From contig JACPRZ010000033.1 in assembly GCA_016193485.1 (NCBI GenBank), forward strand, positions 1 through 59,222: DNA of 59,222 bases, written 5' to 3'. The notes below the pieces were generated by a model. That model made no database searches and was not told the origin of the DNA. It saw only the letters and a list, made by a program, of their open reading frames with translations. Shown here in pieces: positions 8,207-19,900 of this stretch; the first letter of the stretch is position 1, and each line of letters begins with the position of its first letter. The DNA is from Bacteroidota bacterium. GTDB lineage: Bacteria > Bacteroidota > Bacteroidia > JACPRZ01. The position numbers and the translations under genes were made by a program.

Positions 8207-11200
8207 TTATTTTATGACGACTTGTTTCCGTGTTATCATTTGTTCAGGCGCTGATACCTGTAAAAGATAAGTGCCGCTGCCCAGAAAAGCGATATTTATT
8301 TTTTTCACGGTAACTCCCGGTTCCATGGTTTCCTCTTTACAAAAAACATCTCTTCCCAAAACATCCAGAATCTTCACTTTTACAGCAGTTTCTTTTTCAT
8401 TGGCGATAGTGTAATAAACATTTTCTGCGGCAGGGTTCCACGAATTTCAGAATAGGAAAACCGCCCGTCATAATCAACCTGTCTTAACCGGTAGTAAGAT
8501 AGGCCGGAACAGGGTTCTTCATCATAGAAAACATAATTGAGAATAATGCGGCTGTTGCCAGCGCCTTGTACGGTTCCGATTTGAGCCCACCCCTTCCCTC
8601 CCAAAGGGAGGGAGTTTTCATCCGCACCGGCAACTCTTTCAACAACAAAATAATCGTTGTTTGTTTCAGATGCGGTTGACCATTCGGTTTTCACAATATT
8701 GTTTTCGGGAAAAGCATTAAAGTACAGAAGTTCTACCGGAAGAGGAAAATTCACTTCATCGCTTATCGTCCATCGTGAAAAATCTGTAATGCCGGTTTTT
8801 TCCAAATAATCATCAACAGCATTAGTCCAGGTTCCTCCTTCGTTTGTCCATGAAGCGCCAGCATCCGTTGATTTCCATAATTTCATATTGGTTCCTGCGG
8901 TCTGTCCGTTCAGTTCCCTGTCAAAAAAATGAAACCGGAAGGTGGCGCTGGCAGGCGTTTCTGTAAATATATCGTAATACCTGTTGATACTTGAATTAAT
9001 CCCCCCGGTCTGCGCTTTATGTCCTCTTTCAATAAGGGTTGTACCCAGATTTGCCGCATCTGTTATTACCGCTCCAAGTCCTGCGACATTTACTCCTGAA
9101 GGTGCGTTTAATATTCTTGCTGCCGATATTTCGCCAGTTTGCGTACCGCTTGTAAATATTCTGGTGTCGTTGGTCTCTCCTGATAAGGTGCCGGAGGCCA
9201 TTAAAGAAATATTATAATTTCCCATATCCATAGCGCCATTGCTCATTAGCAAAGTATTAAAGACATCAAAAGATTGTTGAAGGATAACCCCGTCATCAAC
9301 CGTAACGGTAGAGTTATTAACGGTGAGATTGTTGAAGGTGGTAATGCTAGTGCCTTGCACATACTGGGTAGCGTTACCGTCAAAAATAACAGTGCCGCCT
9401 AACCCAAGGGTCCTAATATCATCAATCTTATGATCGTCATTGGCAATGTTGCCTGTAGTCCATATACCCATGTATGCCCCGTCATTATAAGTTGCATCAA
9501 CGACAGTGCCGATAGAACTTCCATCATAAAAAACTTCAAAAGTATTGTCCATGCTTCTGGTAACTTTTACTGTGTGCCAGGCGGTGCCGGGTATCCAGTC
9601 ATAAGTAAGCAGTGTTGTAGGCACACCGTTGTCTAATCTTCTGAACTCAAAATCGTTTGTGGTTCCGCCACCATCCACCCAAATATAATAGCCATCGGCA
9701 GTTGCTCCGGCAGGGTCAGCATCATCAGATGTCATGATGATGAAAAAACGCACATACGCATTGGTTGTAGCTACTTCAAACGAGTAACGGAATTCCCAAG
9801 CGCCATACGTTCCGGGGTTTAGTACAGATATTCTCTCATTATTAACGCCATCAACTCCTTTAAGGTAAAATAACGAAGCGTCAAAACTGCCATTTTGTAC
9901 TGCCCATGTGGGATTGGTTGTATAATTCCCATCCGAAAAATCATCAAAAACCGATAGGATATCTCCGGTACAGTTAAAGGTGGCATTGTTTATCCATTCA
10001 CCGGCAACATACATATCGTAAAAGGAACCGCCTGAATATACCGACCATGTTCCGTTGCTAATAGTAAAATCATTGTCAATATTAATATGATTGGACAAGG
10101 TGGCGCTTGTGCCGCTGAGAATTACATTGTAAAAATTATGATTAACAATGCCACCGGTGTTAATGGCGGATGTTCCGTTAAAAGTAACCGTATTTATTCC
10201 TGAAGTATAAGTGCCGCTGTTTGTCCAGTTTCCGGCAATGGTTATGGGTTTGCCATTGGAATTAAAGGTGCAGGTTGGAGAAATTACAAGATTTCCGCGT
10301 ATATCCAAATCGGCAGCGGTAACGGAGTTTTGGATTGCAAATTCTCCATCAATAGCGAGATTATTGATATAAAAATTACCCTCATTGATATAAATGCTCG
10401 CTTCATTTGAAATACCATTTCCGGTTGTTTGGAGCAGCCCTGCCGTGGCATTCCATGTTGTTCCAACTAATACCCACAATAAAGTATTGAATGTTATGGT
10501 GCCGCCAGTTTGCGAACCTGAAGAAGTACCGGTTAATCTTATCCTTCCCAGTCCGCTTGCATTATGGGTAGTTAAGTTGCCGCCCGAAATATTAAGTGCC
10601 CCTTCAATCTGATGATAATCAAAGCCGGTTAAAGTTCCGGCTGTAATATTCAATGTGCCTCCGCTTCTGATTAATAAATCCGCATCCACATCGGTGCGGG
10701 TAATTTGACTTGTACTATTGTCAAGTTTCAAAGTCCCCCCCGAGCGGACATCAATAACATAATCACCCGTGCCTGCGGCAATACCTGTTTTGGTATTATT
10801 GAGATTATAGCCGTCATTGACTAAGAAAATTCCGTTTTTTACAATTAAATTATCAGCATTTACTGTACCGCCCGGAGTAAAATTATTAACTGTATAAAGT
10901 GTGTGACCCGTAGTAACCGTTAATGTTCCGGCATTGGAAGTGTATTGAATATCCGCATCATCATCTCCGTCATAAACTGAAAGATTAGCATTTGTAGTGG
11001 CGCCTCCATTGTCGTTTCTCACAATAATATAATTCTGAAATAGATTGAGATTTGTTAAATTAGTTGCTCCGTCAACAACCGTAGCGACACAACCGAATGT
11101 GCTTGCAACTCCATCAATATACACTTGGACAACATTGCCGGGCGCAACAGTTACACCGGTGAAGGAGTAATTTCCGGAACTTATTGTCGTAGTATTTGTA

Positions 11201-11916
11201 TAGTTGATTCCGTTAACTCTGATTCGCATGGTAGTACCATCTACAATGGGAGTTACGCCTTCATCGGAATAGACGATACCGCTGTAATCTCTTGTAGTTG
11301 GAGGAGTGTAATTGATTGTAATGGTAGCAGGATTGGTTCCTGGAGCATCCCATGCTTCCCAGCTACCGGTAGTTGTTGTTCCTGTCTCAAGAGTAATGAG
11401 GCATAAAGCATTGCCGGATGCCCATCCGGGTCTGTTAACAATTTCCTGAATTATGGTTGCAATATCGGGACTTGTATTCCATGTTGTTGAAGCAATGCTG
11501 AAAGTCCAGTTCACATTTGCCGTAGTAGCTGTTCTTCCCGAAATATTATATGATGTTGTAGTAAAAACGGATGCATTATCCACATCATCTCCATATATAT
11601 TTACCGTAATGCCGGCTTGTGAAAGATAGTAATATGCGCTGAATGATGCCGAATTTATGGTAGAACCTTGCGGTATGGTAACATTCTGGAAACGCAAACC
11701 AACATAATATCCATCGTATCCTACTCTGAGACCACTGGCGGTAACACCGGTACTCGTTGTTCCGCCAGAAGTTTCATAACCATCATCATTACTTGCGGAT
11801 ACGGCTCCATTAAATATTTGTGCAGTACTAATCCGGGAAAAGCAAAAAGCAAAAACGAAGAATATTGCGAAAGGAGAATAACAGGTGGGAGATATTATTT
11901 TTATTCGCCTTAACAT
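8207..11916 (-). pseudogene. Large secreted beta-helix/LamG-like protein with frameshifted T9SS type A sorting domain
   Basis: ATG at 11916. Domain order: signal peptide (FAIFFVFAFCFSRISTAQ); an N-terminal DNRLRE-like beta domain (GLRFQNVTIPQGSTINSAS); a short FN3/CarboxypepD-like segment; a long Gly/Thr/Asn-rich beta-helix-like region with repeated RSGGTLNITAGTL motifs; a LamG-like domain (WHTVKVTRSMDNTFEVFYDG, residues about 680-830); and an LPVELLYFNAFPENNIVKTEWSTASE block that normally precedes a type A signal. The frame ends at 8380, but another frame continues from about 8440 to TAA at 8207 with NPAAENVYYTIANEKE...VKILDVLGRDVF...GTYLLQVS, a typical type A sorting domain. An indel near 8440-8455 therefore removes the secretion signal. 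Whether it is real or a sequencing error is open. Confidence 0.82.
8588..8616. repeat. Palindromic element inserted in frame in coding sequence
   Basis: Perfect 8-bp arms tccctccc/gggaggga (8595-8602, 8606-8613) around aaa. It is translated as NSLPLGGKGWAQIG in a place where T9SS proteins normally read VERS.DG..F..IG without such a segment. It shares its architecture with the palindromes in hsdR and hsdM. Confidence 0.75.
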
Positions 11917-11992
11917 CTTGGGATAAATTGATGTTTATTGGCGTCAGAACTTTCGGACAAAGGCACATAAAATTTAATAAACACACAATCTC

Positions 11993-14900
11993 TTATCTCA
12001 CAAGGGTAACATTCCCCTTCTTCACCTTTTCTTCCCCCCCCTTCCATTTGGCGCTCAGGTAGAAGGCAAAAACACCGGTATCCAGAATTTTCCCGTTAAA
12101 GGTTCCATCCCATCCTTTCGTTACCGTGGTAGTTTCAAAAACCTTCTGCCCCCATCGGTTGTATACTACGAAGTTCAGCGCTTCGGTGCAGTCATCCGTA
12201 AAACCGCGGATGTAAAGAATGTCGTTCTTCTTATCGTTATTGGGTGAAAAAGCCGATGGTATGAATGGTTCAACGCAATTAATGACAGTAACCATCAGTG
12301 AATCAAACCCGCTGCAATCACTGGCATCCGTTGCGGTTACCGAGTAAGTGGTAGATTCGGAGGGTGAAAGTTCAACGGTTTGATCCGACAGGTTACCCGG
12401 CATCCAGGTAAATGTCCATGGAGCAGTTCCCCCCCCGGCAGAAGCGGTAACCGTATAGGCGCTGCCGGCAAAAAGAGTAGTGTCATTACCGGCATCAAGC
12501 GTTACGGCTGAACTGTCGGTTATGGTAACCGATGTGTTCTTTGAACAATTCAACGTATCGGTTACGGTCACAGTATAAGCGCCTCCCGCAAGATTGCTAA
12601 CCGAACTTACGGTTGATCCGTTACTCCAAGTGTAAATGTAGCCGGGAGTGCCACCGGTTACGGTGGCGGTCGCCTGGCCCGGTGTTCCTCCGCAGATTGC
12701 ATTAGTGGCGCTTACCGATAAAACCAATTCGGAAGGTTGGGTAATGGTTGCAGATTTAATGGTTATACAACCGTCATTATCGGTAACGGTAAAAATGTAA
12801 TCTCCCGCACCGGCACCTGTCAGATTTTGTGTTGTTGATCCGTTGCTCCAATTAAAAGTGTACGGTGTAACTCCACCCGTTATTGTTGTTGATGCCGATC
12901 CGGTACTGTTGCCATAGCAGTTTACGTCTGATATGGAGGTAATGGTTACAATCGGAGCATTTAGATTGGAAATGATGGCCGTATCAATCGCCCTACACCC
13001 GTTTGCATCGGTAACCGTACAGATATAAATTTCCGGGCCAAGGTTTGTATTCGCTGAATCATTATCTGCATTTGACCAAAGATAGGAATACGGGGGGATA
13101 CCATTTGAAGACGAAGCGATTGCATAACCGTCATTCACTCCGCATGTTGCATTCTGAATCGTAAACGAAAGAATAATGGCAGGCGGGTCTGTTATAACGG
13201 CTGTATCGGTTACCGTACATCCACCGGCATCTGTTATTGTTACATAATAAGTTCCTGCAGTTCCGGTAATATTCGGTGTTGTCATAGCATTAGACCAGTT
13301 ATAAGAATACGGGGGGGTACCACCGGAAGCGCTTACGGTTGCGATTCCATTAGTCCCACCGGCACATAAAGGAGAAAAAGTTGTAATAAAAGGTGTAGGT
13401 CCCCCGGCACTTGTTAAAGTTGATGACGCGGTTGATGTGCAACCCCCCGCATCTGCAACCGTAACCGTATAACTTCCTGCTACAAGACCGGTGGCTGTTG
13501 AACCGGTCTGGCTGTTTGACCAGATATAGGAAAACGGTGGCGTTCCATTGGACGCGTTTACAGTTGCTGTCCCGTCATTCTGGCCGCACGAGGTCGGTGT
13601 TGTCGTAGTTGAAAGGGTCAGTGTATTATTTTGCCCGACTGTAACAGTGGCGGTTGAGGGACAACCGGATCCGGCTGATACAAGCAATTCTATATCATCA
13701 ATTGAAAAAGGCGGATCATTTCCGGTAGCATTGTCATTCACCCATCGGAAACCGATGCGGAAATTCGGAATATTTTCATAAGCCGCAGGAACGGAAATAG
13801 ATGCCTGGGTGCAGGAACTTGTTCCCGAATAACTTGCAACCAGATCTGCCGACCAGGTAGTCCCCCCGTCATTGCTGAACCGAACTTTTCCGTAGTCGGA
13901 ACCCACTTGTCCTACCGACTGGTACCAGAACTTCAACGTAATATTAGAATATCCGCCAGTAGATATATCCTGTGAAGAAACATATTTGTCTGTTTGAATC
14001 GGGTCAATTCCACCGGCATTATAAACACAAGCCGGTCCACCGAAAATAGGGCACCATGTACCATCAAGTGAACTGCATGTAATATGGAGAAAATTACCTC
14101 CGGATGTTCCGCATACGGTACAAGGGGAATAATCAGAGTTAATCACCCACTCGTTGGAATAAAAATCATTGGTGCCCGGCCCGGAGATATTTAGTGTCCA
14201 GTTGGTTCCACCGGATGTGAAATCCTCGCTCCAGAAAGCCGTTTGACCGCCTGCGCTTCCAGTCACAGTAACCGAAAAAGTATCTGCAATAAGTCCGGTT
14301 GCAATTGAAGTTGTTTGCCCGTTACTCCAATTATAAGTATAGGGGGGGTTTCCACCGCTTGCCGTAACTGTTGCCGAGCCGTTTGCCGCACCGCAGGTGG
14401 CAGGCGTTGAGGATGTTGATAAAGAAGGCGCCCCCGGGCTTGTTACCGAAACCGATGCAGTCCCGGTACAGCCGGTCGCATCCGTAACGGTGATGGAATA
14501 GTTGCCGGCACCGAGACCTGTTGCCGTATGCGATGTTCCTCCCGTTGATGATTGCCCCACAGACCAGTTAAATGTATAGGGTGATGCGCCTCCCGAAGCA
14601 TTCGCTGTTGCCGTACCGTCATTCACCGAACAGCCGGCAGCAGTGGAAGAGGTCGTCACGGATGGTCCCGATGATGCATTGACATTTGCCGTTGTTGAAG
14701 CGGTGCAACCCGCGGCATCGGTTACGGTAATTGTATAGGTTCCCATTGCAAGGCCGGTTGCGGTGTGCGTTGTTCCACCGCTTCCGGATTGGCCCATTGA
14801 CCAGTTAAATGTATAAGGTGTTGTTCCGCCTGATGCGTTGGCCGTTGCAGTGCCTGTACTTCCTGAACAACCGGTACTTGTAGTTGATGTAGATACGGAG

Positions 14901-16690
14901 GGTCCCGATGATGTGCTTACTATGGCAGTGGTAGTTGCTGTACAACCTGCCGCGTCAGTAACTGTTACGGTATAAGTGGCTGCACCGAGGGCGGTTGCGG
15001 TGTGCGATGTTCCACCGCTTCCGGATTGCCCGTTGGACCATTCAAAAGTATAAGGTGTTGTTCCACCTGATGCGCTTGCCGTTGCGGTACCGGTAGGAGA
15101 AGAACAACCCGTACCGGTTGATGTTGCTGAAACGGATGGACCAGAAACGGTAGACACAATGGTAGTGGTAGTAGCCGTACATCCTGCATTATCAGTTACA
15201 GTCACTGTATAAGTAGCGGCAGCGAGAGCAGTTGCGGTGTGGGTTGTTCCACCGCTTCCGGATTGCCCGTTAGACCAGTTAAAGGTATAGGGTGTTGTTC
15301 CGCCTGACGCACTTGCCGTTGCAGTACCTGTATTTGACGTACAACCTGTACTGGTTGAAGATGCAGAAACAGACGGAGCGGAGGACGGGTTTACTGTGGC
15401 AGTTGTAGTTGCAGTACAACCGGCATTATCCGTAACAGTTACCGTATAAGTGCCTTGACCAAGTCCGGTTGCGGTATGTGATGTGCCACCGCTTCCCGAT
15501 TGCCCCATTGACCAATTATAGGTATAGGGAGCATTCCCCCCTGAAGCATCAACGGTAGCAGTTCCGGTATTTGCCGAACAGTTTGTTGGGGTTGATGAAG
15601 TTGAAATTGAAGGACCACCGGTGCTTCCGACCGCAGCGGTAGTAACGGCAGTGCAACCGGCTCCATCGGTTACAGTCACCGTATAGGTTGCCGAGGCAAG
15701 ACCGGTAGCATTGCAAACGGTCTGAGAATTTGACCACGTGCAGGTATAGGGGGGAGTGCCTGCGGAAGGGTTTGCCGATGCGGTGCCGTTATTGCTGCCG
15801 CATGCAGCAGGCGTGGTGGACGGAGTAAGCGTAGGGGGGGTATTAACCGTTACCAGGGTACTGCCTGTTGCCGTGCAGGCGCTGCCATCGGTAACGGTTA
15901 CATTATAGGTTGTGGTTGCCGAAGGCGTTGCGCTCGGACTTTGAATTGAAGAGGTAAATCCGGCAGGAGTAGATGTCCAACTGAATGTAAACGGTGCGCT
16001 GCCTCCCGACTGCGTTACGTTCAGGGATGTAGAACTTCCCTGGCAAACTGATGCCGGAGCGGCAGTTGCAGTGGCGGTCATAGCGCAGGCGGCAGGAACG
16101 GAAAGTTCAATATCATCTACATTGAAAGGAGGATCATTACCAAAACCATCTCCATTATTTATCCACCGGTATGCTATTCTGAAAGTGCTTGAACCGATGT
16201 GCTGGGCTGGTGTAAGTGTAACCGTTGCAAGCAACCATGAAGAGTTAATCTGGTATTTTGTAGATAACCAGGTAAAAGTTGAACCTCCGTTTGTACTGAA
16301 TCCGATCAGGCCATAATCTGCATTGGCCTGGCCATACGACTGCCATCTGAATGTCCATGTAACATTTACGCCTGCATAAGAAGATAAATCAATATCGGTG
16401 TTATTATATGAATATCTGTCCGTTTCATATCCCGCATTTGCCACATAAGCAGCGGCTAAAAAAATATCAGCGCAAAAATTAAATGGATCGCAGATATGTA
16501 AACTATTAGGAGCGGAATAAGGGTCAAGATTATTGATTTCCCAACTATTAGGAGTTCCCTCAGTGCCGCTTACTACATTTAATGTCCAGTTTGGAGACGT
16601 ATCAAAGTTCTCGCTCCAGATAACGGTCTGGCAGAAGGCATAACCGGCAAGAAGCAGAAAAACCGCTGAGGTGTAAATTTTTTTACTCAT
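11993..16690 (-). CDS. Giant SprB-repeat adhesin with two choice-of-anchor J/MAM-like domains and type B sorting domain
   Basis: I choose the ATG at 16690 (MSKKIYTSAVFLLLAGYAFCQ, clear signal peptide) over a TTG three codons earlier. Order: MAM/choice-of-anchor-J-like domain (residues about 25-205, SENFDTSPNWTLN...PPFNVDDIEL); one PKD-like unit; seven SprB repeats; a second anchor-J-like domain (EDFTSGGTNWTLNISGPG...SIDDIEL); five more SprB repeats; a PKD-like unit (LDAGNDTTLFAGS); then the CHU_C type B sorting domain (EPFIPSAFSPNNDKKNDI...KKGNVTLVR). Several SprB units are 79 aa and nearly identical, spaced exactly 237 bp. The C-terminus is close to that of the 5337 gene. Predicted role: T9SS-exported surface adhesion, calcium- or ligand-binding not inferable. 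Confidence 0.9.
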   Translation of the reverse strand: MSKKIYTSAVFLLLAGYAFCQTVIWSENFDTSPNWTLNVVSGTEGTPNSWEINNLDPYSAPNSLHICDPFNFCADIFLAAAYVANAGYETDRYSYNNTDIDLSSYAGVNVTWTFRWQSYGQANADYGLIGFSTNGGSTFTWLSTKYQINSSWLLATVTLTPAQHIGSSTFRIAYRWINNGDGFGNDPPFNVDDIELSVPAACAMTATATAAPASVCQGSSTSLNVTQSGGSAPFTFSWTSTPAGFTSSIQSPSATPSATTTYNVTVTDGSACTATGSTLVTVNTPPTLTPSTTPAACGSNNGTASANPSAGTPPYTCTWSNSQTVCNATGLASATYTVTVTDGAGCTAVTTAAVGSTGGPSISTSSTPTNCSANTGTATVDASGGNAPYTYNWSMGQSGSGGTSHTATGLGQGTYTVTVTDNAGCTATTTATVNPSSAPSVSASSTSTGCTSNTGTATASASGGTTPYTFNWSNGQSGSGGTTHTATALAAATYTVTVTDNAGCTATTTTIVSTVSGPSVSATSTGTGCSSPTGTATASASGGTTPYTFEWSNGQSGSGGTSHTATALGAATYTVTVTDAAGCTATTTAIVSTSSGPSVSTSTTSTGCSGSTGTATANASGGTTPYTFNWSMGQSGSGGTTHTATGLAMGTYTITVTDAAGCTASTTANVNASSGPSVTTSSTAAGCSVNDGTATANASGGASPYTFNWSVGQSSTGGTSHTATGLGAGNYSITVTDATGCTGTASVSVTSPGAPSLSTSSTPATCGAANGSATVTASGGNPPYTYNWSNGQTTSIATGLIADTFSVTVTGSAGGQTAFWSEDFTSGGTNWTLNISGPGTNDFYSNEWVINSDYSPCTVCGTSGGNFLHITCSSLDGTWCPIFGGPACVYNAGGIDPIQTDKYVSSQDISTGGYSNITLKFWYQSVGQVGSDYGKVRFSNDGGTTWSADLVASYSGTSSCTQASISVPAAYENIPNFRIGFRWVNDNATGNDPPFSIDDIELLVSAGSGCPSTATVTVGQNNTLTLSTTTTPTSCGQNDGTATVNASNGTPPFSYIWSNSQTGSTATGLVAGSYTVTVADAGGCTSTASSTLTSAGGPTPFITTFSPLCAGGTNGIATVSASGGTPPYSYNWSNAMTTPNITGTAGTYYVTITDAGGCTVTDTAVITDPPAIILSFTIQNATCGVNDGYAIASSSNGIPPYSYLWSNADNDSANTNLGPEIYICTVTDANGCRAIDTAIISNLNAPIVTITSISDVNCYGNSTGSASTTITGGVTPYTFNWSNGSTTQNLTGAGAGDYIFTVTDNDGCITIKSATITQPSELVLSVSATNAICGGTPGQATATVTGGTPGYIYTWSNGSTVSSVSNLAGGAYTVTVTDTLNCSKNTSVTITDSSAVTLDAGNDTTLFAGSAYTVTASAGGGTAPWTFTWMPGNLSDQTVELSPSESTTYSVTATDASDCSGFDSLMVTVINCVEPFIPSAFSPNNDKKNDILYIRGFTDDCTEALNFVVYNRWGQKVFETTTVTKGWDGTFNGKILDTGVFAFYLSAKWKGGEEKVKKGNVTLVR
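14540..15660 (-). repeat. 237-bp tandem SprB repeats
   Basis: The string ccaccgcttcc(g/c)gatt begins at 14774, 15011, 15248 and 15485, an exact 237-bp period. Encoded units are 79 aa (SGGTTPYTF.WSNGQSGSGGTTHTATAL...). Confidence 0.88.
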
Positions 16691-16732
16691 AACAATCAAA
16701 AATTAAAGAAATATATAATAAATTAGAGGAGA

Positions 16733-16740
16733 CAAAAATA
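16733..16740 (-). promoter_or_regulatory. -7 box TATTTTTG
   Basis: Minus-strand TAnnTTTG match 43 nt upstream of the ATG at 16690. Confidence 0.55.
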
Positions 16741-16783
16741 AAAAAAATTTCGTTACTGTTCAGCGCTAATGTTTCCCGCCACA

Positions 16784-16803
16784 CCTGCCTGCCGGCAGGC
16801 AGG
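16784..16803. repeat. Perfect 20-bp palindrome CCTGCCTGCCGGCAGGCAGG
   Basis: Self-complementary over its whole length. Its arms match the terminal arms of the 39-nt element at 51171-51209, suggesting one dispersed family. Confidence 0.8.
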
Positions 16804-16853
16804 GATTTTCACGGATTTTTTATTAAAAAAGTAAAAAAATCGGATTTAATCTG

Positions 16854-16871
16854 TCCCGATAGATATCGGGA
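16854..16871. repeat. Palindromic repeat tcccgatagatatcggga
   Basis: Intergenic. Its exact reverse complement is at 35156-35173 and a degenerate copy (ccgataactatcggg) is at about 24591-24605. Confidence 0.75.
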
Positions 16872-16950
16872 TCAGTGGCTGCATTTTTTGGATGCAGAGT
16901 AATACCAGAATTTCTTATCCTGAATTCAGGTTGAGCAGGTCGGACGGACA

Positions 16951-19900
16951 TTATTCTATTATGATTTTTTCGTGAATCAGGAGTGAGTTTGTTTCAATCC
17001 TGAGTTCATATACCCCCTGCGGCAGACGGATAAAAATTCCCGTTCTTTTTTCATTTAAGGTATTCTCATAAACCGGTTGGCCAATCATATTATAAATTTT
17101 CACTTTTCCGGTTTTTGAATTTGTTTTATTATTCAATTCAATGACGAATCTATCCATCCCGGGGTTGGGATAAATAGTGATGGAACTTTCCGCACCGGTT
17201 TCATCAAATCCTGTTGGCGACTTGAAGTGATTTGAAATGCTGGTGTTGATGACGCTTCCTGCAGAGGAATTTTTCGCGGTCGGATTGCAACTTATATTCC
17301 ACACCGTCAGCACGCGCCAGGTGGCGGTGTTCTGGTAGGTTGCATAATCCGGATCGGTATAGGCGGTTGAGGATGCGCTCAGGGTCTGGATGGCGACAAA
17401 GTTGCCGGTTGAATAATCATCTCTCTGAAAGAGGTAATTTAAAAGAGAAGGAACCGGCTGCACCTGCCCTTCAATGGCATAGTGGTTCCAGATGAAATTT
17501 CCACCTATACCGGTCACATAGATGGTCTGATGATAAGGACCGGCTGAGCCCAGGTTCCCGCATGTATCAAGAACCGCAATTTTATATCTCCATGATGAGA
17601 CATTCGGATTTCCGTTTGCCGCATATATCGCCCGGGCGCTGTCTGTGAACCAACTGAGCGAGTTGTAGGGAACCCATCCGATCAGTCCGTAATCGTTGTT
17701 TGCCGTGTCGCGGTAAATAAAAAAAGTATCGGCATCGGTAAATGTTGTCTTGTCCCATACGATAAGGTTGTTTTGCGATAGGGAATCAACTGTTGCGAGG
17801 CAGATTGGAACCGGTTGAGCGCCAGCAGAATCGGAAATAACGATGGTGGCGACAGCAGTACATGCGGACGCAGTTGAATCACTCAATGTTATATCGTCAA
17901 TTGCAAAGGGAGGATCTGTACCTGTTGCATTATCGTTATTTATCCATCGGAACGCTATCCTGAAATTGGTAATGTTCTCATAAGAAGCAGGAATGGCAAT
18001 TGACGCATTTGTGCATGATGACTGCCCGCTGTACATATCCGGGAGATCTGTCCAAGTTGTTCCTCCGTCATTGCTTAATCTTACAATTCCGTAATCATTG
18101 GTCGCCTCACCGCCTGACCGGTACCGGAACGATAACGTTATACCGCTTTTTCCAACAGTTGATATATCCTGTGAAGAAACATATTTGTCCGTTTGAACAG
18201 GGTCAATTCCACCTTGATTGTAAACACAACTCGGGCCACCGAAAAGTGGACAAAAAGTTGCATCAAGCGAACTGCATGTAATGTGAAGCAGATTACCCCC
18301 GGAGGCGCCACACTGGGTACAGAATGAATAATCGCTGTTAATAATCCATTCATTTGAATAAAAATCATTATTTCCTGTACCGGGAATATTTAATGTCCAG
18401 TTTAAACCGCCTGAGGAAAAATCCTCATACCAGAAAGGGATTTGTCCGCCAATGGCATCGGTAACCGTTACCGAATAAATACCGGCAGTCAAACCGGTAA
18501 CCGAAGAGGTTGTTTCCCCGTCAGACCATGAATAGGTATAGGGGGGGGTGCCTCCGGTCACTGTGGCGGTTGCTGTTCCGTCAGCAGCGCCACAGGAGGC
18601 ATCGGTTGAGGATATGGATATGGCAGGTTCCTTTATGGAATCCACAATTACATAACTTGCTGCAATGCACCCGATATTATCGGTCGCGGTTACATAATAC
18701 ATTCCCGCTGCGAGCCCGGTTGCAGTACTACCGGTTTGCCCGTTACTCCAGATGTAGGTATAAGGGGGATTGCCGCTTGAAAAATAAATTGACGCTGTTC
18801 CATTGTTAAGTGAACACTCCTCAGGTGTAGATGAAGTGTAATCTAACGGACCGGTAGCGTTTACACTTGTTGTTGTCGTTGAAGAGCATCCATTATTGTC
18901 CGTTACGGTAACCGAATAAGTTCCGGGTAGAAGCCCGGTTGCAGTATGCGATGTTCCACCGCTTCCGGATTGACCGTCAGACCAGTTAAATGTATAAGGC
19001 ATGGCCCCACCTGAAGCATTCGCGGTTGCAGTGCCGTTTCCCATACCGCAATAATCGGATGTTGAAGTTGCAGATACTGAAGGTCCGCCTGTCTGATTGA
19101 CGGTGATTGTTGCCGTTGCAGTACAACCAATGCTATCTGTTACGGTCACAGTGTAAGTTCCGGGTGAAAGCCCGGTTGCCGTTGATGTGGTCTGCCCGTC
19201 AGACCACGAACAGGCATAGGGGGGGGGGCCTCCTGCTGCGGTGACGGTAGCGGTTCCATTGCTGGTCATACATGATGAAGCGGTTGATGAGGCGCTGATA
19301 ACCAGATTGCAGGAACCGGAGTCCGCAATAAGTTCAATATCATCAATGGAAAAAGGCGGATCATTGCCATTGGAATTATCATTATTCACCCAGCGAAAAG
19401 CAAAGCGGAAGTTCGGAATATTTTCGTAGATAGCCGGTATTGCTATTGATGCCTGGATACAGAAAGCATTACCCGCATAATCCGTTACCAGGTCAGTCCA
19501 GGTCGATCCCCCATCATTGCTTAAACGTACTTTCCCGTAATCCCCCCCGGACTGGCCAAATGACTGGTACCAGAATTTTAAGGTGATATTAGAATACCCT
19601 ACTGTTGAGATATCCGGTGAAGAGGTGAATTTATCGGTCAGGATTGGATCAGTTCCTCCGGCATTGTAAACACAACTGGGGCCACCGAAAAGCGGACAAA
19701 AAGTGGCATCCAATGAACTGCAGGTAATATGAAGAAGGTTACCCCCTGAAGTGCCGCACTGTGTACATGCCGAATAATCGCTGTTGATGATCCATTCATT
19801 GGCTAATGAATCGTTAACGCCCGGACCATTAAGGTTCAATGTCCACCCGGCTCCTCCGCTGGTGAAGTCCTCGCTCCAGAAAATGGTTTGTCCTGTTGTA

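Larger units (their letters stand above)
16691..16950. other. Intergenic region with two palindromic repeats
   Basis: Holds a TATTTTTG -7 box for the downstream minus-strand gene (16733-16740), a perfect 20-bp palindrome (16784-16803) and tcccgatagatatcggga (16854-16871). No gene seen. Confidence 0.7.

Noticed and set aside
14540..15660. CRISPR array
   Set aside because: Regular spacing comes from 237-bp protein-coding SprB repeats; no 25-40 nt repeats with unique spacers and no cas genes.
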